Notes: a model not told the origin generated them from the letters alone. Shown: positions 11,001-27,052, counted from the stretch's first letter. The stretch is 64,000 bases of DNA from Diphasiastrum complanatum (GCA_029204225.1 CM055100.1:253001-317000), one strand, 5' to 3'. A program made the numbers and translations.

Positions 11001-14000
11001 CTTGATCGCTCTGGAAAATGTTTACATCTGTGCTGTTCCTCGAGATGATGCTGAGGTAAGTGATGTTATCATCGTCATTGTATCTATTTGTAATGTTTTG
11101 GGCAAGCCACATTGTCACGTACATTTGCATCTAGCAAGTAGCTTTCGAGAGTAGCACTTGTGATGGAATTTGATATAGCTATTTACATTTGTGCAAGTCC
11201 TCATGGTTAAACTCTACAGTGGATTTGCTCTAGTACCCACTGTAGAAAAGTTGAGGCTGAAGGTGATGCTTTGTATTACCTTCAAGGTGGTGCATGGGAG
11301 TGGCACATGGTAGAGTCTTGAAAAAAATACCGTGGTTTAAACTCTTTTTTGTTACATTCTCGTTTCACACTTTTGCAATCCACCTTTAGTCATTGATGTT
11401 TTGGGTCTTGTATCTTTTTATTTAATTGCACATTTATATTGTATGAAAACCATTGAAAAACTTTATTATTTCTATAATCAATGAAATCATTCAAAATACA
11501 ACTGCAATCTACAAAAACATCGGCACCCTTAAGTAAGTCTATTGAAAGTTCATCAATAGAAGGAAGCAAGCATCCAAAGCATCCACTCACTTAGAAAGGT
11601 CAGTTAGCGTAGTTTTACAAGTTGTTGCAATAAACCTAGTTCTTTTGGAAATTTTATGAGATTTCCAAGCGGCACATAGAAAAGGAAAATTTCAATAGTT
11701 ATTAAGGTTATAAGAATGACTAAAAGATTGATGGTTCTTTTTTACTCATACTAGAAAGATAACAAGCATATAGAATGGACTTCATTCAATAACAATTCCA
11801 AGTAGAATTTTTTGCAAACAAGTACAAAACCGTTTGAGCATTTTATCTACCTAAGAATGACAAAGTACAATTCCATTAGTTACAAAGAACTTACTCCTGG
11901 ATACAAAATGAAGTATGATGGAAGAGATGAGAGTTTTTTCAAATTCAAACTCATGTGGTTTAGAGAGGATCCTCTTTATGATTAGCCATGGTCCACAATC
12001 CCTAGGAGATATCTTGGAAAACTTCCTTGAGCATAGCATCTTCGACTTGGAAGGGACTAGTAGATATACCCAATCTTCTGTTTCAAATTCCCAATATGTA
12101 CGGTTCCCATGAGTAACTTTTTTGCCCTAGTCACTACCTTAGACATTTGTTTGTGCCATTTCTGGCTTCTACTGCATCTGGGTAAAAAACTTTGGAGCGC
12201 TAGGCACCTTATGTGGAATTCCTATGGTTGCTAGGCTAACTTCCCATAACCATAATTGAGTTCAAAAGGCCTCAATCCCGTAGACGCATGTCTGTTATCA
12301 TTACACCCAAACTCCACCAAGGGTAAATGCTTAATTGAGATTGTCTTTGTTTAGTTACATATGCTTGAAGCATGTCTTCCAAGGTCTGGTTGACCTTCTC
12401 TGTCTGGTGATCCGTTTGAGAATGCTTTGTACTACTCATACGTAGCTGTGTTCCCATCTTGGTGAACACCTCTTTCCAAAAATTTCCCACAAACTTAAGA
12501 TCTATGTTAGATACTATCGGCTTCATAAGTCCATCACAATTGACTACATTTTGGATACCAATTGTTACAAGCCAGACTCTCCAAGCTTGTCAAACTATTT
12601 GGAGCAGGTTTTTCCTATCCACCTTCAACCCAGACCCTAGCACAAGCAAAGCGTCAATTCGTTCCTATGGGAGCGATAGCATAGTTCAGATTCACACACG
12701 TGCTTATGATTCAACATCTAACACTAGATCATATTAGCCCTAATCCACCAAAGATAAAGCTTACTTCTCTCTCTCTCTCTCTCTCCCTCGCCCCAGCCTC
12801 CAGCGATGGCTCCTCCTCCTTGCGCCAGCCTTGCCCGTAGGGCTAGCCGCTCCCCTGCTGCCACCTCACCCCCTCCCACCGCTGCCCCAGCCTCCAGCGC
12901 TGATGCCACCTCACCTTCCTCCACCGCTGCCCCAGCCTCCAACGCTGTCCTAGCTGCCCCAGCCTCCAGCACTGTCCTAGACGCCCCGGCCTCCAGCGCT
13001 GCCCTTGATTCCAGCGCTGCCCTACCCATCGCTGCTTTTGACTCCAACGCTGCCCTACCCATCGCAACCTCCAGCTTCCACGCAGGCAGCGCTGCCTGCT
13101 GTTGTGACGCCCCCTGCTGATGTGGCGCCCCTATCTTTGGATGTACCTGCCTGCGGGACAGCTGCCGATGTGGAACCTGTCCGCCCACCGATACCGATCC
13201 TGCTTGCTCATCCTGCTCCTACGCTTCATCCCGATTCTGTCTCTCTCTCATTTTCTGAGCCCATCCTCCCCACGCCGACTAGTGCTATCTCTTCTTTCCT
13301 CACGGCACCACAATCTACAACAAGTATCCCCATACACGCCCTCTAAATCAACGGAACTTTTCTCCTCTTGGCAGATCGACCAAATCAAGGCAGATTTCCA
13401 GACTTTGCCGCAAGAAATCTCACAGCTGAACGGAACGGTTACCTCTCTGATCAACGAAAAGAATATGTTGCAGTCCAGAGTTGCATCGCTCGAACAATCC
13501 ATTGGGACCAAACAGGTTGCAGTCTCGGAGTCTACCATCAATATGCTACGGGAGCTAGAAACCAAGCTTGAGAAACAGCAGGAAGAGGCACTTTCTTGGG
13601 CATCCGTTTTAAAAAAGGGCACCAAACCAAGCGCTCCTATCTCTTCGGTTATCTCAGCCACCATATCGGAAGAGAAGTCTCGAGATCAAAAAGCCCACAA
13701 CATTAGAGTTCGCAGGATTCTAGACACACAGGATGCCTTGGCTGAAGCCAAACGCTTTCTCGACACCACTCTCGGACACAGGACAGATGGACTAGATACC
13801 GCATGGAGGACCACCAAAGATGCAGCCACACTCATTATCCGTTTCACTTCTCTGGAGAGCCGTCGAGATTCTTTGCGATGTAGAGCTAAGCTACGTGGTA
13901 CCACTATCTACATGGACGACGACCTCACGTATATCCAAGTGGAGGAGAGACGTAAGGCCTTTCAGGTAGCCCGTGAGTCTGGCAGACGAGTCATTTACCG

Positions 14001-17000
14001 TGATGGACGAGTGCGCTTTCTTGGTAGCGCTCCTAGCAGCTCACAATGCTAGGGATTTGGGGTCTTCGGGTTCGGGAGTGCCTTGGGGCCCCATCCACAC
14101 CATCTCCGGATTGGAGTATGGAACTGTGATGGTATACACTCATCTTCCATAGCTGGCGACCTGATTGATTTCATCACTGGTAGAGACTTATTGTTTTTTA
14201 TGGAGACTCACGAAAGTCGGGAACGAGGATTACCTATTTTTCCAGGATACAGATGGGATTCCGTATTCAGGCCTGAGACGAGATCAGCTAGTGGCCATGG
14301 ATCCGGAGGGGTGGCATGCCTATACAGAGAATCTCTTCATCCGAGTATCGAGTTCATCATACATGACGAGCATGCACGTGAGGGCACAGGTTCACCATAC
14401 CTTGATTTGTCACCGGATATTATCAGATTCGCAGAGCGAGGGCATATTTTCCTCACTGGGGATTTTAATGCCCGAACCTCCTCACGTCAGTCAGAGTTTT
14501 ATGACATCATCGACCAGCTCTGCCTTCATGCCCTCGACAATGACGAGATGGGAGTTACGAGGGTTTCAGAGGAGAGATTGGGACCTATTACCCCCTACGG
14601 TGAGCATTTGTTGCAGTTTGGAGAGGCACATGAGTTAGCCATTTAAAATGGCCTAACTTGCTGGCCAGACTCTGGCAGCTATACTTGTCATCCTCACAGT
14701 GGCGGACATAGTGTTGTAGACTACCTCATGGGATCACCATCCTCCATACCTCTCATCTCTGATTTTCACATCTCCCCCACCACTCTCTTTGATCACTCCT
14801 ATCTCTCCTTCACTATTGGTCGCCTCCCACCTCCCCAGTTATCCTCGCATCCCTTGCTTGCCCGTGCACCCAGGTATACATTCAGCTCTCTATATGCACC
14901 CGTCTACCGGGAATTTCTTACCTCCCTACTTCATTCCTTTCCGCTTGATAGTACAGTCGAGACTCAAGCAGATTTCCTTAGCACATCTCTTCATACCGCA
15001 GCTTCCTTAGCCTTTCCATCTAAGGCGCATAAAGGCAAACACACACGTCCCTCTTCACTACGTCCTCCACACCCCCCATGGTATGATACCTAGTGTCGCT
15101 CTCTACATCATCTTGTCACCCATGCCCGCATTCATGAACCTCACCTCCTTTGCTTCGCTCGATGCTCTCTCCATCGCACACTCCGTCGGAAAAAATGTGC
15201 TTTTGATGACTCCGAGGGAAAACGTCTTGTTGACCTTCTCTTTAGTTCCTCTTCAGGCGCCTTTGGCGTGAGTTTATCCCTCGTGCTCCACCACCCCTCT
15301 TGGAAGACCTTCGCATATGGACCGACTACGCTACCAGCCTATATACCATACCTACTGACGCACCCATCTCTATCTCCCCTCGTCCCTCTGAGTTTACTTT
15401 CTTCACCGCTAACATGGTACTTGCGGCCATCAAGAGAATGAAAACCAAAAAATCAAGAGACATTGAAGACCTCGAATCTGAACTCCTAATCCATGCTTCC
15501 GACCTCCTTGCTCCCACTCTAGCCACTCTCCTCAATTCCGCCGTTGTCTTTGGCTTCCCTTCATCCTGGTGCACCAACATCATCCATCCTATCCATAAAA
15601 ATGGTGATCCCATGATTCCTGGTAACTACCGCACTATCATGATTGGGCACGTCCTCACTAAGCTTTACAATACCATACTCCAGTCTGCAATAAGTTCAGA
15701 GGCGGAATCCAGGAGATTACATGCATTGGGATAGGCAGGTTTCCGAGCTCATTACTCTACCACTGACCATATTTTCACACTTCAAAAGAAAAGGTTTACT
15801 GCTGTTTTGTGGACTTCAGGAAAGCCTTTGACTCTGTACCACGCTCCCTGCTCACAGAGACTTCGGGACCTTGGTTTCTCCATGGACATTGTTCTGGCAG
15901 TGATGGCTCTTTATGAAAAGGTCCTGGGATGTTTCCGACATGGTAGTGGCATCTCTGATCACATTTGGAGCACCGTTGGGGTGAAGCAGAGATGCTCTCT
16001 TTTGCCGGTCCTTTTTGGATTGTACATTGATGAGTTAGAGCGAGCCATCGCACAGTGTGGCGGAGCTGGTTGTAGACTTGGCACCATCTTGATTGCTATT
16101 CTCTTGTATGCGGATGATGTGGTACTAGTATCCCCGACTAGAGAGGGATTACAGAGGCAGCTGGACTGTTTATAGGTTTTCTGTACCGGATGGGGATTGG
16201 GAGTGAACACTGCGAAGACCAAGGTTATGGTCTTCAACACTTCTCGAGCCTTCATGCAGCGCCAGGAGCTCATGCTTGATGGACGGGCTTTAGAGGTAGT
16301 TTCCTCGTATACCTATCTGGGAATACTCTTCTCTGGTCCTACTTTCAGCATGCGATAGGCAGCCACCACTCAACTTGGGAAGGGGCATTCCTCCCTTGTT
16401 CAGCTTGAGTGTTTCTGCTTCAGGAAGTCCATCCGAGATGCTCTCAGTAAGTGCAGACTTTTCGACACTATTGTCACTCCCACGGCCTTATATGCAGCAG
16501 AGACATGGTGTACAGGCCTTCCGTCATCACACTGGGCCAGCATTTCACGATTACAGACCACCATGCTAGCTCGTATGATTCGGGCGAAGTCCTCGGTCCC
16601 ACACGAGATTCTTCTTGCAGAGTTTGCCGTTCCACCCATTCAGATAGCTGCAGCATTCCAGCTCATTGCATATATTCAGAGAGTTCAGGATCTACCAGAT
16701 ACAGACACGAGATATATGCGGGCCTCACTTGCCTCCTCACACTCCCTTCATGACCAGGGCTATCGACTGTCGTGGTTCTCACAAGCATCCCATTTCCTCC
16801 TTGATTCATGTGGCGTATCCATCACAGAGCTCCCTTCGGGCACCCATCAGTATATCAGGAGCTTCTTATATAGAGCATATCTCGACCGTACTTGGAGGCG
16901 ACAGCTTGGGGTTAAACCCGCCTATTACTGGACTCATTTCATTGAGCTTGACATAGCAGGGTTCCCAGTCCTGCCACACTATTTGGACTCGGGATTATCA

Positions 17001-20000
17001 CACAGCCTCAGATTTACATTGGGACAGCTCCGCGTATCATCACATCAGTTGGCTATCGAGACTGGGCGATTCTAGGGTACCCCAAGAGAGGAGCGGATTT
17101 GTTAGTTTTGTTCCCTGGATGAGGTGGAGTCGGAGGAGCACTTTATCTTTAGGTGCCCTGTGTATTACGAGATCAGAGGGAGATATCACTGTCTGTTTCG
17201 TGACACACCTGTCACCCTACGATCCCTCCTAGCCTACGAGGACTCCACATGCGCCGCACTCATGATACAAGAGATGTTTATTCTACGACAGGACCTATGT
17301 GACCACAATTGAAAAGGCGTCTGGTTTGTACTAACTTAATAAGCTGTTCGGAATGCCGATAATGCAGCATGTAACTTGTGTTCCCAATCCGAGTGGCTTG
17401 CCTCGACTGTTTTGGTCATAATACTGCAAAGAATTTTATTTGAAGATTCTGCTTGTCCATTACCCCTCAGATAATACGGAGTACTAAACCGATGAATAAC
17501 AAAAAATTCCTCGAGTAAACGCTTGATTGTTTCATTGACAAAATGGGTTCCACAATTGTTGACGATCTCAATTGGACATCCAAATCGAACAATAATGTTC
17601 TCATATAAAAACTCGGTGGTAGTCTTTGCATCAACAACACGAACCGCTCTTGCTTCAACCCATTTGGTCATGTAGTCTATTGCTACGATAATATATCTAG
17701 CTTGAGTACCTCGTGCCGCAGGATGAATAGGACCAACATAGTCAAGTCCCCATTTTTCAAACGGTACTTGTGCTAAAATTGGATGTAAAGGCTCATAATT
17801 TTGTTTCGTAGGACAACGTGCACGTTGACAAACATCACAAGACTGAATATACTTTTTAGTATCTTTACGAAGCGTAGGCCACACACCCTGATTGCAAAAT
17901 GTTTCGAACAATGATATCAGATGAAAAATGTCCTCCTCCCATTCCATCATGTGAAAACATAATTAGATCAGGTACTTCATGTGGTAAAACACATCTTCTA
18001 AGAATATCATCAGCTCCACGTCAATACAATTGACCAACAATCAATTGATAAGGTTGTGCCTTTACAATCAATCACCTTTGTTGAACTTTTGATAAGGATT
18101 CATTAGGTTGACCCATATATGGTACTTACAACGTTCAAGCACTTGTTCCAAGTATTCCAGATCTAAACTATGGACTCCAAGATCATCTAAATAGATTTCA
18201 ACAAATTTTTGCAAGTAATTCTTGAAAGCAAACTGCATGACTCGTTGAAAAGTACTCGGTGCATTACAAAGTCCAAATGGCATAACTATATAAGCATAGG
18301 TCCTCCATTATGTTACAGAAGTCGTTTTATGTTGGTTCGCAGGTGCAATTTTGACTTGGTTATATCCACTGAATCCATCCAAAAAACTATAAGCTTCTGC
18401 TCCAACAAGGCGATCCAAAATTCTTTCCGTGAAAGGTAATGGAAAATGATCCCTTTGTGTAACTTTGTTCAATGCCTTCAGGTTCACACAAATTTGCATC
18501 TTGCCATTTTTCTTCGGTACACCAACGATTGGTGATACCCATTCCAGTAATCTCTGCAACTCCTCCTTTATAAGATCTGTAATGTTCGGATTGCATCGAT
18601 AAAGTCTCTTTGGTTTTGGTCCTTGGAACTGCATCAAGTACCAATGGGATAGTATGCTTGACCACTGAGGTAGGAATTTCCTTTAGATCTTTGTAAGACC
18701 AAGCAAAATAATCCTGATATTTGACCAACAACTTCCTCAATGCATGGAACTGGTCTATTGAAAGTTGTGCTCCAACTTGTACTATTTTCTCATATTCCCC
18801 TGGTTCAGCTAAATTCATAGGTTGCGTCTTAGCTGGTCCATCATAAACTTGTGTTTTTGGCACTTGGTCCTCAAGTTCTTGATGAGCTTTTGGCAGCATA
18901 ATCACGACATCATCCAGAGTATAGCTTTTGAAATGATTCGGCATGTCATGCTGAACTTCATCTGCTTTCTCTTGTTCAAAGGGGTTAGCCTTTGTTTCCC
19001 GTTTAGGTTTCTTAGGTGATGACTTCCGAGAGTTTTGACTTGATGAATCATCTTCGACCTTTCCTTTACCTTTATCCAATAAAGGTGGCACATCAACATG
19101 ATTGCTCATTCTTGGATCAATCGTAGAAACTGCCTCATTTTGTGGATTTTTCCATTTCAACGCCGTGTTATAGTGCTGTTTAGCTTTCTTTTTGGTCATC
19201 GGTCCTGTAGACTTCCCTTCCTTCATAATGACTGCTTTTGGTGGTTTCATTGGCGGGTCATCAGGAATATGTCGGACTCCAAATCTTGTAGGATCCAGAT
19301 TTGCTCATCTGTAAGTTCTGCATTCTCATCATAGGATAAAGCATTACTAACGGGAATAAGTTCATCTTCAATTGGATCCGGGATTGTTGAAATCCATGCT
19401 ACACATCATATTGATTGGAAATGTGATGGGTGTATCAAGAGTACGATCTTCCATAGGTATGTCACTCACTTCTGATTTGTCATCATGTTGACACATGTGG
19501 CCCTTTGTACAATCAACGGTTGCTAGCGCTTGGTTCCAGTTAACATTGTCAGTTTGAGAATCATAATTGACTCCTAAAGCCTTTCCTGCTCGGTCACAAG
19601 TATGATCCGTTGTGGAAGAATCATCATCTCCCTTCTGAATTGCTGGCTTGATCATCCAAGTCAATGGATCAACTTTGACTCCTCGCTCGTGATTTTCAAA
19701 GGTGACTTTGCCTGTACCCCAGTCATGAATTACTTGCGCAACTCGTAACCAAGGGCGTCCCAATAAAATTCGATAAACTGATGGTGCTTCTGGTAAGTCC
19801 ATTACTACAAAAGTAATGACGAATTGGACACGAACAATTTTGACTGGTACATCTTCCACCATGCCTTTAGGTCGAACTGTAGATTGATCTGCCAACTTAA
19901 TTGCAAAAGTTGTAGGTTTCAGCTTCGTAAGACCCCACTGGGCACACAATTTTGTAGAAATCAGATTGACTCCAGACCCTCCATCTATCACTGCTTGCCT

Positions 20001-23000
20001 CTCGATCAAAATGTTTATGTTGAATTGGCAAGGTGATATTCCGTTGTTCACTTTCCTAGGCGGCCCCTACATTGAGTACTTCATTTGATTCTTCAAATCT
20101 GGCACAATGTAGTGGTTCCCATTGGACTTTTGGTTCAGTCTTGGTCAATCTCTCAGCTAATACTTCTTTGGCTTGACGCACCAACCTTAAGAATTCTCCC
20201 AATGTATCCATCGTGCTAGACAGAATGTTCACGATCAGCTCTGTTTGTGGCACCTTTGGTTTTGTCATCTTAAATGGCTCTTCGCGGTGATGCAATTGGG
20301 TATTGACATTAGTCCTTTAACGAGATCTATGCAAAGGATCAGGTAAATCTTTAGGTATCATAGGTACAGAATGAATTTCCGCTACAGCTCTGGCATTTTC
20401 CAAGGCTTATTCCTCTTCTTCCTCTTCACCGCGAATAGCTTCATCCATTGCCTGTTGCATGTCAGGTATTATTTGCGACTTTTAAGCTCACGTCTGATTC
20501 GTTTTGTTAATCCGGACAAAAACCACATAATTAGCACTTCGTCATTCAAAAGATCAGGTTCGCATTTGGAATGAAGATGCTTGATATGTTCAATGTAATC
20601 ACGCACCATCTCTTTTTTTCCCATTTTGATTTTGCTTAATAACAGGAAAGGATCTTCTAGGAACTTCCTGGGTTTAAATCTCGTAATTAATCCAGCTTTC
20701 ACTACTTCCCAATCAGAACGTTCAGTCAAGTCTTGATTGTAAACCCAATCCTGAGCAGCACCAGTCAAGGACATAGGGAAGAGCTTAAGTTTGTATCTGG
20801 ATTAACTTCACCACAGACTTCGCAAGATTCAGTAAAGATTTTGAGAAATCTGACTGGATCGGATAATCCATTATACTTGGGCAACTCTAATCGAGGAGAT
20901 CTTCTAATGATAGGATGGGGTTGAGGTCCTTCAAAATCAGGTTCTCCAAAGTTTGCCATTTTTTAAGAATTTATTCAGAAAGAATGGGAAGATCTATAAG
21001 GTAATCTTTGCAGATGAGATTTCAAGCGAAGGATGGTTTTCAGTATTTTTCTGATTGTAAGGGGTTTTTCACTGTTTTTGGCTGTTTTTCTTCAATTTTT
21101 GGAAAATGGCTGGGAAGTAGCCTTCGCCCTTCAAACTGAAGCTTCACTGTATCGTGATGGTGGGAAGTACACTGTCTCTCATCTCTATGAGCATGTAAGT
21201 GGCTATTATCCTGATATTTTCACAAAAGGACTTGGTCGTGAAAAGTTTGAGAAGTTCAAGACCTGCGACACCAATGATCAAGTTGCAGATATCTTCACAA
21301 AAGGACTTGGTCGTGAAGAGTTTGAGAAGTTCAGGACACTCCTAGGTGTTAGCCTGCGAGCTAGAAGGCCTATTTCTGTTTTTAGTATAAGTCAAAGTCT
21401 AAGTTTGGCTAGGTACCTAAGTTAGTACCAACTTTGCTAGAATAGTATAGAATATTATTTTATAATTATGCTAACATAATTTGCTATTTTGGAGATTTAG
21501 TAATTAGCATAATTGCTTTTACCAAACGGTATTGTAGGCAAATAGCTTTTGCCTTAGAGTAAGTCCAGTCTCTATAAGAGCAGATGGGTGGCCTCCTCTA
21601 AATTTTGTCTCGTCACTGTGGCAAGTCTTTTGAATTTCAATTGTAGCAAGCATTAGTTCGCATTGTCTCAAATAAAAAGATAATTGTTGAGAAAAAGATT
21701 GGCCAATACTGCCGCCGTTCAAGAGGAAAGGATGTTGACTGTGCTCTTTTCTTAGGGTTTTTCTGTCACATGGATTTTCTATTGGAGTTTATTATTTTGA
21801 AGTATCATGATTTCGTGTCTCTCCAGTGGAATCCAGAAGCATCAGATAGAAGAGCATTGGCAGCAAAAGGAGCAAAATTAGCGGCAGCAGAAATAGAAAA
21901 GCTGTCTCGACGTGTATCGGGTTATTCTCAAACCACTTGCTTTTACTTTTCTTATGTTGTTGTTACAGTATAGTCACTGTGTATTGATAACAGGCTGTGC
22001 TACAAGTTATACCCAGGTGCCACCTCATTTGACATGAATCCTGTATACATTGTCGTTATTAACACTACTTTGAAGTTTGTAGACAAAGTCAGTCATAATG
22101 CCCTTAACTTGACAGAGTTCCATAGTCAAAATTCTATTCAAATCGAGGAGATTTTAATTGTAACTTGAATCGTTTCAAAGGTTTTTCTGAAGTTCAAGTT
22201 GTTCCTTTGCGACGATTTGAAAAAACCCTGATTTGTTTCAAAATTCCGAAAAAGAATTGTGGGGATAATCAGGTTTGAACTGTAAAGGTGCCAATTGTGA
22301 TTTGATTTGAATCTATTCGAGAGCATTCAAATTGCATTTTCCTAATGCACAGTTCTTTCAAATAGTGAGCATCTACATTGGTTTTGTTAAAAAGTGGCTG
22401 TCTGAGGAAATGGTAACAGTTCATCACACTAGATTTATCACTGATGTTGTGCTTACATGTTTCTCTTCAGATGAAAAGCTTCAAAAGTCATTTCTAACAC
22501 ATATCTCAGCCAGGGTAAGCTTGTGATTGTTACTTGTCAAAAATTTACGATCAAAGTAAAAGTAGAAGACAGTCTCCTTACATATCAACAATGTGTGTTT
22601 TTTAAGTGCCCATTTTCCCCTAAGATGCCATGACATGTTACTTTCCTGTTATTATGCTTAACTCATGCCAATGAATCGAGTCTTTGGCATATTTCTGTTC
22701 ACTATTGGGCATCACCCTGGCTTTTTGTTTCATACCATAAGGGTTATTTATTAGTTCAAGAATAGCACTGTTCCAAAGCCATCCCTAAGTGTTCTTGCCA
22801 TGCTATTTGAACAGATCATAGACAACATCCAGGTCGCTATCACCAATGTGCATATTCAATACCTTGATGAAAATACGGATTCCAAGGTAAGCAGTGGATA
22901 GGATCTTATGACAGCAGTTTAGCAAAGCCAAAGTGAGAAATTTGAAAAATGGTTGAGCTTGCCCAAACTCTAGTCATTCAACTGTCTTGCTGTTGTTGAT

Positions 23001-26000
23001 TGGTGTCACAAAGCTCGGCCTCTGTTTCTTTGATTTATAAGTATGTCGTCAGTTTGGCACTTTCTTGAAGTCAGCATCATACTAGCACAATACTTCAGAA
23101 TGTCCTCCACCTTTCAATCTATTTATGCTTCTTGTGTTCAGATTTAGACATTGAGAGACATGTTTTGGTGGTAAATTTTAAGTAACAAAGTTACAACCCA
23201 TATGATTGTTTGTCAAAATGAAACAAGTAGTCACATATCTGATTTTTGATGCTTGTATAACCTGCTTATCACATATTATGTTCTTTAGCTTATAGTTGAC
23301 AAGTTAATATGAATCAGAATATCTTAGTGTACGAGTGTGATACTCATAAACGAGGAATGGAAAATAAATTGCAAAAATCAAGTAATGACTTAGTTAGCTT
23401 GTACAATCATAAAGGTCCTCATTTTTATCCTTAAAGATATTGTTAGGAACTACTTTCTCTGTTATTGCTCTCCACCCTCTGCACATAGCACCAAAAGCAT
23501 GGATAGTCCTTAGTATATAGTTGTTGGACCCATTCTACACTCATGACTCGACAAGGTAATGCTCAACTTGTTTCTGATGAATCTGACATTTTTTTTGTAG
23601 TAGTGTTCAATTAATATTGAAATGCATGTTACTCTTGTCCTGACTCCAGAATTTGTGTGGTATTGAATCTTTTGAGAATAGTACTTGCTAAGTCATGTTT
23701 TTAGTCATAATAAGAGTACTAGGTATAAATTTTTATCTGGGAAAGATATACTTTTTGGAGGGATGAGGGCAGCCACATTCTGTGAGTTCAATAGTTCAAG
23801 ATCATTTGCAGGTGGTGATTAGTCGTAAGTCTAGATGATTTATCATGTTGAGTTCAAGTATTTGAATGATGTGCATCTAGATTAATGGTGGGAACTTTCA
23901 CTGCTATCAATTTAGCATGCAATGCTCTTACACATATGATTGCGAGTGTGCTGTCAACAACCTTCCTTCACCTTTTGCAGCCCTGTGCATTCCTTCTAAA
24001 AACTTAAGCTAATCCATCTCCAATAAGCAGCCTGTGTCAAATCTTTCCTGTACACAGCTTCAGGTAGAGTTGAGGGATTTCTATTTCTAGGTACAATGAA
24101 ATCCTGCTATTTAACGTGACTTCTTTCAAACGTTTTATTTTCACTTTGATCTTTGGATGGAGCCCTCTGCAATGCGCCTATATGATGTGCAGCACAAATG
24201 AAATTGACCATAAGTGGTACTGTCAGGCAAAATTTTCCTTCGGGCTTACTCTGGCTGATCTAACTGTCAACAACAAAGATGGACGGAGTTTTTCATCAAC
24301 GGGGTAATACTCGGAACGTATCTTTGACGAGGTCACGTAAAGTGTTGCGAATATGACCCATTGGCTATTCTGTATGGATGCAAAGTTGTCATTATTCAAA
24401 GTTCGAAGCTTTTTTTATTGCTCATATCGGGTGCAAAGATAGCGACTGTTTACTTGTTGGCTTATAAAGTGCTATTTGTTGAACATTTAGCTACATACTA
24501 AGTATGTTGTTTGTATCTTGAGTCATGCACATGTTAGAAACATGCATACTAGCTCATGCATGCATATCTACCTACTACTACCTCAACTACCAAGTGGAGT
24601 TTTTATAGTAATGTGTACAAAAGACTTAAGTTCTCCTTGTGAAGCTTATAGAAGATTTACATATAAAGTTTTAGGGATTTTGGCTAGTGTCAATACTAAA
24701 TAGGCCTCACATCACATTGAAAAATGTATATTAACGGTATCATGATTCTAAAAAAGGTTGTGATCACTACGTAGATAGGAAATCAATTCCATATTACGTG
24801 GTGTGAGTACAAATAGATTGTGCTCTTTGTGTGGGGTAGGATATACTTTGTGAGGCTTTATGCGTCATATACTTATAGCTAGTTTCTTTTCACTCTCGTT
24901 GAATTTTAATGCATGTCAATATTACTGTTTGTGAGTTCATCTATGCTTCAGATTACATGTTTAACGTGATACCTGTTCATGCATCATGATCTTGCTCGAT
25001 TTCTAGTTATGCATCCTCATTTTTGTGATTTTGGCATTGTACTGTTTCATCTAGATAGTGGTCTAAATAATTATCTCATTCTTATAGATCATCAATATTT
25101 GCTTATATTTTGCCAGAGCTGTTGTTGCTGGGAAGCTCAAAAACTATCTTGTTCATAAGGTTGTGGAGATTCAAGAACTTGCTGTTTATTGGAATTCTGA
25201 TACCCATTGTTCCAATATACCACAAAACTCTGTTGAGGAAGATGAAGTGCATCACCTTCTGCATCCTGTGAACGCATCATTGAAGCTTACGGTATGAACG
25301 TTGCACGTTCCAAGCTGCATCTTACTGTCAAAAGAAATTGTTCTTATTTTATAATAATATTGTAAATGCCGAGTCTATGTTGTATGACAGGATTGCAAAA
25401 GCGTGAATTTATGTTTATAGATCTAGAGATTAATATGGAATTTTTAGATTACAAGAATTTTTTTGTTCTGTACTGAAACTGGATTCACAATTTAGAGCTG
25501 CAAATGTAAAGTCAAATTTGGTCCAAGTTGATATCATATTACATGCTCAAACTACAAGGTCATTTAATCCTCACATCTTAATGTAAAATTCGTGGCCATG
25601 CAGAGATAACCTTTATCAAGCTTTATATAGCATAGCAAAATCATCATCACTTTAGACTGAAATCATCAATAAAGGTGACAAAATAGTAAGCACCAGCGAC
25701 TCGGATCTAGTTTCGTTGGTCCACATAAGTAAGTTTGAACGAGCTCAAAAACACATCTATGATCTCGATGTATTAAAGACCACAATGTGGGTGTTCTTTA
25801 CATTGACGTTTGGACCTCTCTTTAGGGAAAATGAGTTCATTGGTGAATGTGATGTTGTTGAACCTTGGAAAGGAAAAAGAAGAAACAAAAACAATACCAT
25901 CCACATAAAGTTGAATATTCCCAAACAAGCATCCTTGTCCACCATCTCGTGCAATAGCCATCTGAATCTCATCAATGTAGAGACCAAATTGGGCCGGAGA

Positions 26001-26995
26001 GAGTAGGCACCCTTTTTTCACTCCAATAATATTGGTGATTGTATTTGAGAAGCCTAGTTGAGATGTGAAGCACTCAAAACATATTTGCGTGTCCAAGGGA
26101 GCATCTAGGGGCATGTGATCGAGGAGTAATCATAATGAGTCCCGATTAAGGAGAATGTATGAAGAGTGAAAGGTATAGCGTGGACAAGGAGATGTGGATG
26201 ACGATGAATGATGAATAGATTTCAAGTATGTCTATAACTATGGGAGCGTAAGATTGTCTTCTAAAAGCAAAAGCTTAGGTATTATAAACTCAGTAATCTT
26301 TTGTACTAGCAATTGGTCAAGAGATGCAATGAAAAAACATCAAGTGTTGTGTAGTATGTACAAAGTATCAGACGAACCGTCTAAATAAATAATCAAGGAA
26401 AACTCGTAAGAGTCATAAGAGAATCAATGTAAAACTTTTAAGTAGGACGTAATGGTGATTGCTAGAGCCATTAAGGCTAAAGTTGGATGCTTGGAGTTAG
26501 AGTTTCCTTCCTATTCGGAATTAGTCGAATCAGAATTGACCGAATCGGCCTATTCGACCTTTTCGAACTGTTCCTAGGATTCGGCGAATCAGTTTTAGGG
26601 TTTCAGAACTCATTTTTTTTGTAGATTTGTCTAGAATTCAGAAAAGCAAAAACATGGTTGCATAATGCATTGATGATATTAAATATCATGATTGGATTAT
26701 AGGCATTAAAGATTCCAAACTCCATATTTTAACGATTAACCACTCAAACTTTACCCGATATGTGTTACCTGACACCTGTATTATGTATACTTTTAGGATT
26801 TGAACTTTAAAATAGTAAACTTGAAAGTGATGTCAAATCATAGATGAATTATGAAACAAATAACAATGAATTATAAAGGTATGAACTCAAAACATTCAAC
26901 ATTCAACAATCGACATTCCAATTTAAATTTTACATAATTCATAAAAATGTAATAACTCATAATTTTACTCTCTCTCACACACGTGCGCGCGCACG

Positions 26996-27052
<57 letters not shown>

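Noticed and set aside
12724-13188. Minus-strand open frame opposite the LINE ORF1 N-terminus
   Set aside because: A shadow of the GC-rich repeat; composition is repeat-driven and no family is recognisable.
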